A stretch of DNA of 64,000 nt, taken from the NCBI GenBank assembly GCA_946548065.1, contig CAMNPM010000006.1:1-64000 (forward strand). The letters run 5' to 3'. Source of the DNA: an uncultured Prevotella sp. (GTDB lineage: Bacteria > Bacteroidota > Bacteroidia > Bacteroidales > Bacteroidaceae). The notes beneath the pieces were generated by a model. It worked only from the letters and a program-made list of their open reading frames with translations, was not told the DNA's origin and made no database searches. The position numbers and the translations under genes are program-made. Positions 59,503-64,000 of the stretch are shown here, one piece after another; the stretch's first letter is position 1; each line of letters begins with the position of its first letter.

Positions 59503-61227
59503 ATGAATTCTAACTACTTCCATCAAACCGAACTCATCCTAATAGGCATTATCTGCCTCTTAGCTGTCGTCATTCCATTGGGAAGATGGCTCTACCTGCG
59601 CAGCATCCGCATTCGCAACCGCATACAGATGAGCTACATCTTCACCAATATCACCCACGAACTGCTGACACCCCTCACCGTGCTGGCCGCATCGGTAGAC
59701 CACCTGAAGTCTACACAGCCGGAAGGAAAGAAAGACTATGCACAGATGGACCTTAACATTCAGCGAATGGTAAGACTGCTGCAGCAGATACTGGAAACCA
59801 GCAAGTCGCAGGACGGCAACCTCAAACTCCTGGTAAACCGCGTCGACGTGATGGAGTATATCACGGAAACAGCCCGTTGCATAGAACCGCTGATGAACCA
59901 GAAGGAGATGGAATTTACCATTCACTGCAATCCCACGAGTATGATGGGCTGGATTGATGTGGACAAAGTAGACAAGATTATCTACAACCTGCTTTCCAAC
60001 GCCGCCAAATACACGGGCAGGAATGGCAAAGTGCTGCTTGACGTATCTACAAACAAGCATTTCGACAGCATCACCATCCGCGTCAGTGATACAGGAAACG
60101 GTATTCCCAAGGACAAGATGAAACACCTGTTCAGGCGCTACTACGACGGTGACTACCGCCGCTACCGCACGATTGGCACAGGCTTAGGACTGTCGCTAAC
60201 CCGTGATCTGGTTTACCTGCACCACGGCGACATCCAATGCAAGAGCATCGAGGGACAAGGCACGACATTCCTCGTAGAGCTGCCTATCAGCAAGGAAGCA
60301 TTCTCCGGTTCTCAAATTGACGACAACAACAATGTGGAAATCAAGACCCCCGCAAATAATATCATCGACCTGCCACAGTCTGTTATCGTAGAGCCAACCG
60401 ATGTCTCACTGCCCGAAACCAGCGATGAGAATGCCTACAGACTCCTTATTGTCGAAGATAATGACCAGCTGTTGATGCTGATGCAGCAGCTGCTTCGCAC
60501 CAAGTATCACGTGATGACGGCCAGCAACGGACTGGAAGCTTTGGAAACTGTCAAGAAGCACGATTTCGACATGATTATCTCAGATGTGATGATGCCCGAG
60601 ATGGACGGCTACGAGCTGACCCGCCGTATCAAGGGAGACGAAGAGACCAGCCACCTGCCCGTCATCCTGCTGACTGCCAAGGTTCAAGACGAAGACCAGC
60701 AGGAGGCTTTGCGGGCCGGGGCGGACGACTATATCCCCAAGCCCTTCAAGATCAAGGACCTACAGCTGCACATCGACAATATCGTAGAAAACCGCCAGCG
60801 TATCCACCGTGTCCCCAATGCCAAGGAAGAGGAGAATGAGACCAAAGACGAAGTCTCAAAGCCTCTTACCATGGACGAAGAGTTTCTACAGCGTGCCACG
60901 AACTGCATTTACGAACACCTTGACGATGCCGACTACGACCGCGACACCTTTGCCGCAGATATGGGAGCCAGTGCCAGCACCCTGTACAACAAGCTCCGCA
61001 CACTGACGGGAATGAATGTAACCGCATTCATCCGCGACATCCGGCTGAAAGCCGCCTGCCGACTGGCCAGGGAGAATCCAGGCCTGCGCGTCAGCGACAT
61101 TGCCTACCGGGTTGGTTTCAAGGACCCAAAATACTTCGCCACCACATTCAAAAAAGAAATGGGCATGCAGCCTAAGGAGTATTTCGAGCACCTGAGGAGC
61201 GACGACAGCCAGTCAGCCATAGACTGA
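59503..61227 (+). CDS. hybrid histidine kinase/response regulator with AraC DNA-binding domain
   Basis: 574 residues. One membrane helix (9-31), then a HisKA dimerisation domain with the phospho-acceptor His52 in FTNITHELLTPL. The HATPase follows (NLLSNAAKYTG, DTGNGIP, GTGLGLSL), then a receiver domain (VEDNDQ, acceptor Asp in MIISDVMMPEMDGYE, Lys in PKPFK) and an AraC-type helix-turn-helix ending VSDIAYRVGFKDPKYFATTFKKEMGMQPKEYF. It is a Bacteroidetes-style hybrid two-component protein without the usual beta-propeller sensor, so the signal must come through the short N terminus or a partner. Its 3' end overlaps the convergent symporter gene by 56 bp. Confidence 0.92.
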   Translation: MNSNYFHQTELILIGIICLLAVVIPLGRWLYLRSIRIRNRIQMSYIFTNITHELLTPLTVLAASVDHLKSTQPEGKKDYAQMDLNIQRMVRLLQQILETSKSQDGNLKLLVNRVDVMEYITETARCIEPLMNQKEMEFTIHCNPTSMMGWIDVDKVDKIIYNLLSNAAKYTGRNGKVLLDVSTNKHFDSITIRVSDTGNGIPKDKMKHLFRRYYDGDYRRYRTIGTGLGLSLTRDLVYLHHGDIQCKSIEGQGTTFLVELPISKEAFSGSQIDDNNNVEIKTPANNIIDLPQSVIVEPTDVSLPETSDENAYRLLIVEDNDQLLMLMQQLLRTKYHVMTASNGLEALETVKKHDFDMIISDVMMPEMDGYELTRRIKGDEETSHLPVILLTAKVQDEDQQEALRAGADDYIPKPFKIKDLQLHIDNIVENRQRIHRVPNAKEEENETKDEVSKPLTMDEEFLQRATNCIYEHLDDADYDRDTFAADMGASASTLYNKLRTLTGMNVTAFIRDIRLKAACRLARENPGLRVSDIAYRVGFKDPKYFATTFKKEMGMQPKEYFEHLRSDDSQSAID

Positions 61228-62608
61228 CAAATGTCAGCAATCCGTTCATCATCAGCAGCTCATAGCCAAAATGATAGCCCGTCAAGCTACCTACAGCATA
61301 GTCAATCACATAGCACAGCAACGGTGAGGCAATGGCAATATAAGGCACCAGCCGGTCGTCAGCCTCGCGCTTGGTAAGGAGTCCGAAGGCAAACATTCCC
61401 AACAAGGGACCATAGGTATAGCCTACAATGATATAGATGGCATCTATCAGACTCGTGGAGTTCACTGCCTTGAAAAGCAGGATAAAAAGCACGAACACCC
61501 CGCACATGAGCAGATGAACCCGCTTTCGAAGGTGCTCGCTGGCCGGCTGCTCCATGATATCCACACAATAGATAGTAGTCAGCGAGGTCAATGCTGAGTC
61601 AGCACTGGAGAAAGAGGCAGCCATGATACCTACGACGAACAGCGTCATCACCATCTGCCCTGAGTGCGCGACATAGGCAGGCAACAGTTCATCGCCCGAG
61701 GCCAATACCGCAAGGCCCTGCTGCTGCGACAGCATCACCAGCAGCACGCCCAGCGAGAGAAACAGCAGATTGGCAGGAACAAAGGCTACGCCATAGGTAC
61801 ACATATCTTTCTGGGCAGAGCGCAGATCCTTGCAGGTCAGGTTTTTCTGCATCATATCCTGATCCAAGCCCGTCATTACAATGGCAATGAACATACCACT
61901 CAACAGCTGTTTCCAGAAATTCTGCTTGCTAAGCCAGTCGTCGAACACAAACACCCGCGACAGCTCACTGGCCTTGAGAGCATCCACAGCCTCTCCCACC
62001 GACCAGCCCAAGTCCGTCATTACCTTATATATAATAAGGAGAAGAGCAGAAAACAGGCAGAAAGTCTGCAACGAGTCAGTCCATACCAGCGTCTTGATGC
62101 CGCCTCGCCTGGTGTACAGCCAGATGAGCAGCACCAGTCCGACCACCGTCACGGCAAAAGGAACCCCCAGCGCCTCGAACACAAACCGCTGCAGGATGAT
62201 ACACACGACATAGAATCTGACAGAAGCCCCCGTCATCTTGGAGATGAGGAAGAATGCCGACCCCGTCTTATGAGAGAGCCTTCCCATCCGCTGTCCCAGA
62301 TAGGCGTAGATGGAGATGAGGTTGAGCCTGTAGTACAGCGGTAGCAGGACAAAGGCTATCACCAGATAGCCCAGGAAAAAGCCCATACAGGTCTGCAGAT
62401 AGGTCATCTGCGAGAGGATCACCATTCCCGGCACCGACACGAAGGTCACGCCAGAGATAGAAGCCCCCACCATACCGAAGGCCACCATATACCACGGTGA
62501 CTTGCGTTCTGCACGATAGAACACTTCATTGGTGGCATGCCTGCCCGTCCACCGACTGACGGTGAACAGCAGAACAAAATAGACGATTACAACAGCTAAC
62601 AATATCAT
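61172..62608 (-). CDS. sodium:solute symporter family protein
   Basis: 478 residues with about 13 membrane helices of the SSS/LeuT fold: MVAFGMVGASISGVTFVSVPGMV (helix 1 unwinding region), GLDQDMMQKNLTCKD, and SADSALTSLTTIYCVDI with the sodium-site serines. The substrate (sialic acid, sugar, proline or other) is not evident. Start 62608 follows a TACCTTTGC box at 62617-62625, leaving a leader of about four nucleotides; the ATG at 62629 lies upstream of that. The last 56 bp overlap the hybrid regulator antiparallel. Confidence 0.9.
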   Translation of the reverse strand: MILLAVVIVYFVLLFTVSRWTGRHATNEVFYRAERKSPWYMVAFGMVGASISGVTFVSVPGMVILSQMTYLQTCMGFFLGYLVIAFVLLPLYYRLNLISIYAYLGQRMGRLSHKTGSAFFLISKMTGASVRFYVVCIILQRFVFEALGVPFAVTVVGLVLLIWLYTRRGGIKTLVWTDSLQTFCLFSALLLIIYKVMTDLGWSVGEAVDALKASELSRVFVFDDWLSKQNFWKQLLSGMFIAIVMTGLDQDMMQKNLTCKDLRSAQKDMCTYGVAFVPANLLFLSLGVLLVMLSQQQGLAVLASGDELLPAYVAHSGQMVMTLFVVGIMAASFSSADSALTSLTTIYCVDIMEQPASEHLRKRVHLLMCGVFVLFILLFKAVNSTSLIDAIYIIVGYTYGPLLGMFAFGLLTKREADDRLVPYIAIASPLLCYVIDYAVGSLTGYHFGYELLMMNGLLTFVSLWLTGCRRSSGARNTP

Positions 62609-62616
62609 AATTGGGT

Positions 62617-62625
62617 GCAAAGGTA
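62617..62625 (-). promoter_or_regulatory. promoter -7 box of the symporter gene
   Basis: TACCTTTGC reading leftward, 9 nt from the ATG. Confidence 0.5.
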
Positions 62626-62701
62626 ACACTTTTCTACATATTCTTCATGAAAAAGACAAAAATAAAACCATAAATAGTTTGGTTATTCGCTCATTTTACA
62701 C

Positions 62702-62710
62702 TACCTTTGC
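62702..62710 (+). promoter_or_regulatory. promoter -7 box for the trpB-like gene
   Basis: TACCTTTGC with TTTG 20 nt upstream (62678-62681). Confidence 0.65.
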
Positions 62711-62743
62711 AGGCGGTAATTATTCACCAACAACTAAACAAAC

Positions 62744-64000
62744 ATGTCGAAACAGAAAAAATTTATTCTACAAGAGAGCGAGATTCCTACACAGTGGTAT
62801 AACATACAGGCAGACATGCCCAACAAGCCCCTGCCCCCTATCCACCCAGTCACCAAGAAGCCCTTGGGTGTTGACGACCTGGCGCACATCTTCCCCCGCG
62901 AATGCTGTGTGCAGGAGTTGGACACTGAGCACCGCTGGATAGACATCCCTGAAGACGTGCTCGAAAAATACAAGTACTACCGTTCCACCCCCCTCGTCCG
63001 TGCCTACGCACTCGAGGAGGCTCTCGGAACACCGGCCCATATCTATTTCAAGAACGAGTCGACCAACCCGCTGGGTTCACATAAAATCAACTCAGCCCTT
63101 CCCCAGTGCTATTATGCCAAGCAGGAGGGTACCACCAATGTCACCACGGAGACTGGTGCCGGACAATGGGGAGCAGCTCTGTCGTATGCCGCCAAGATCT
63201 ACGGTCTCGACTGTGCTGTCTATCAGGTGAAGATCACCATGCAGCAGAAGCCCTATCGCTCCAGCATCATGCGTACCTTTGGAGCCGTTGTCGAGGGTTC
63301 GCCATCGATGTCTACACGCGCCGGCAAGAATATCCTGACCAAAGACCCCAACCACTCCGGTTCGCTGGGCACGGCCATCTCTGAGGCCGTGGAGCTGGCT
63401 ACCACAACAGCCAACTGCAAGTACACCCTCGGTTCGGTGCTCAACCACGTTGGCCTGCACCAGACCATCATCGGACTGGAGGCAGAAAAGCAGATGCAGA
63501 TGGCAGGCGAATATCCTGACATCGTCATCGGTTGCTTTGGTGGCGGCAGCAACTTTGGCGGCATCTCATTTCCCTTCATGCGCCACAACCTGAGCGGCGA
63601 GCGTCACACCGAGTTTATTGCTGCCGAGCCCGACAGCTGCCCCAAGCTCACCCGCGGACAGTTCCGCTACGACTTCGGTGACGAGGCTGGCTATACTCCC
63701 CTGCTGCCCATGTTTACCCTGGGGCACAACTTCCGTCCATCCAACATCCACGCCGGTGGTCTGCGCTACCATGGTGCCGGCATGATTATCTCACAACTCA
63801 TCAAGGACGGGCTGATGCATGGTGTCGACATTCCCCAGCTCGAAACCTTCGCAGCCGGAATGCTGTTCGCACAGACCGAGGGCATCATCCCTGCTCCGGA
63901 GAGCTGCCACGCCATTGCTGCCACCATCCGCGAAGCCAAGAAGTGTAAGGAAAACGGCGAAGAGAAAGTCATACTCTTCAACCTCTCCGGCCACGGACTC
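62744..64000 (+). CDS. trpB: tryptophan synthase beta chain, TrpB2 type (3' end outside window)
   Basis: 419 codons are present and the frame is open to the window edge; the family is about 450 residues, so most of it is here. The protein begins MSKQKKFILQESEIPTQWYN and has the N-terminal extension typical of TrpB2 (PPIHPVTKKPLG). The PLP lysine is in ESTNPLGSHKINSA, GAGQWGAAL is the substrate loop, and CFGGGSNFGG binds the cofactor phosphate. TrpB2 makes tryptophan from indole and serine, often without TrpA. No other trp gene is seen; monocistronic start with a clean promoter. Confidence 0.93.
   Translation, partial: MSKQKKFILQESEIPTQWYNIQADMPNKPLPPIHPVTKKPLGVDDLAHIFPRECCVQELDTEHRWIDIPEDVLEKYKYYRSTPLVRAYALEEALGTPAHIYFKNESTNPLGSHKINSALPQCYYAKQEGTTNVTTETGAGQWGAALSYAAKIYGLDCAVYQVKITMQQKPYRSSIMRTFGAVVEGSPSMSTRAGKNILTKDPNHSGSLGTAISEAVELATTTANCKYTLGSVLNHVGLHQTIIGLEAEKQMQMAGEYPDIVIGCFGGGSNFGGISFPFMRHNLSGERHTEFIAAEPDSCPKLTRGQFRYDFGDEAGYTPLLPMFTLGHNFRPSNIHAGGLRYHGAGMIISQLIKDGLMHGVDIPQLETFAAGMLFAQTEGIIPAPESCHAIAATIREAKKCKENGEEKVILFNLSGHGL

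Noticed and set aside
1..64000. Integrase, transposase, attachment sites or other sign that the TIR/STAND/FGE genes were brought in by a mobile element
   Set aside because: No recombinase gene or flanking direct repeat was seen around 27.5-33.7 kb; island character is judged only from gene content.

Overview
The window looks like chromosomal DNA from a Bacteroidales bacterium, most likely Prevotellaceae (Prevotella/Segatella-like). The evidence is the promoter style, TTTG followed after about 19-20 nt by TAnnTTTG, which occurs upstream of most genes. Further support comes from a hybrid two-component/AraC regulator, DUF5689 and OB-fold lipoproteins, a TonB-dependent receptor, type B L31, and glycoside hydrolases of families 78, 36 and 43.

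Layout. 1-3.1 kb: minus-strand exonuclease, YjbR protein and lipoprotein, then a glycerate kinase carrying a truncated DUF4298 segment. 3.1-7.8 kb: plus-strand helicase, RsmF-type methyltransferase, thyA and folA. 7.8-13.1 kb: a minus-strand run gltX-waaA-gamma-carbonic anhydrase-exbB-(42 aa membrane protein)-exbD-exbD. 13.2-24.5 kb: PgpH-like HD phosphodiesterase, FadL-like porin, priA, purine nucleoside phosphorylase, thiL, tRNA-Phe, pantothenate kinase, MgtC, a histidine phosphatase and an HdeD-like protein. The last two are separated by a duplicated divergent promoter that encloses a candidate non-coding RNA.

24.5-39.6 kb is accessory. A LacI regulator with three operator-like palindromes faces a secreted beta-helix carbohydrate-active protein. 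Next comes a three-gene operon (SIR2-like/TIR protein, membrane-spanning nSTAND NTPase, membrane-anchored FGE-like protein) that I read as an uncharacterised conflict or signalling system. GH78, GH36 and a MATE exporter follow. 39.6-40.9 kb is a repeat-rich gap with two gene relics. 40.9-47.7 kb (minus): rsmA, then a flippase/CDP-alcohol transferase/nucleotidyltransferase/aminotransferase cluster that may make a polar-lipid headgroup, uridine kinase and a secreted EEP-family nuclease/phosphatase. 47.8-53.8 kb: a TonB receptor and two OB-fold lipoproteins divergent from that nuclease, possibly a nucleic-acid scavenging locus. 54.4-64 kb: GH43, L31, a NUC1-type nuclease, glutathione peroxidase, trxB, a candidate small RNA, a sensor-less hybrid regulator, a solute symporter and the 5' part of a TrpB2-type tryptophan synthase beta gene cut by the window end.

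A theme runs through the window. Short low-complexity or palindromic repeats sit between genes and also lie in frame inside conserved genes (the RsmF-type methyltransferase twice, waaA, rsmA, a nucleotidyltransferase and the MATE gene). They appear to lengthen surface loops without breaking the proteins.
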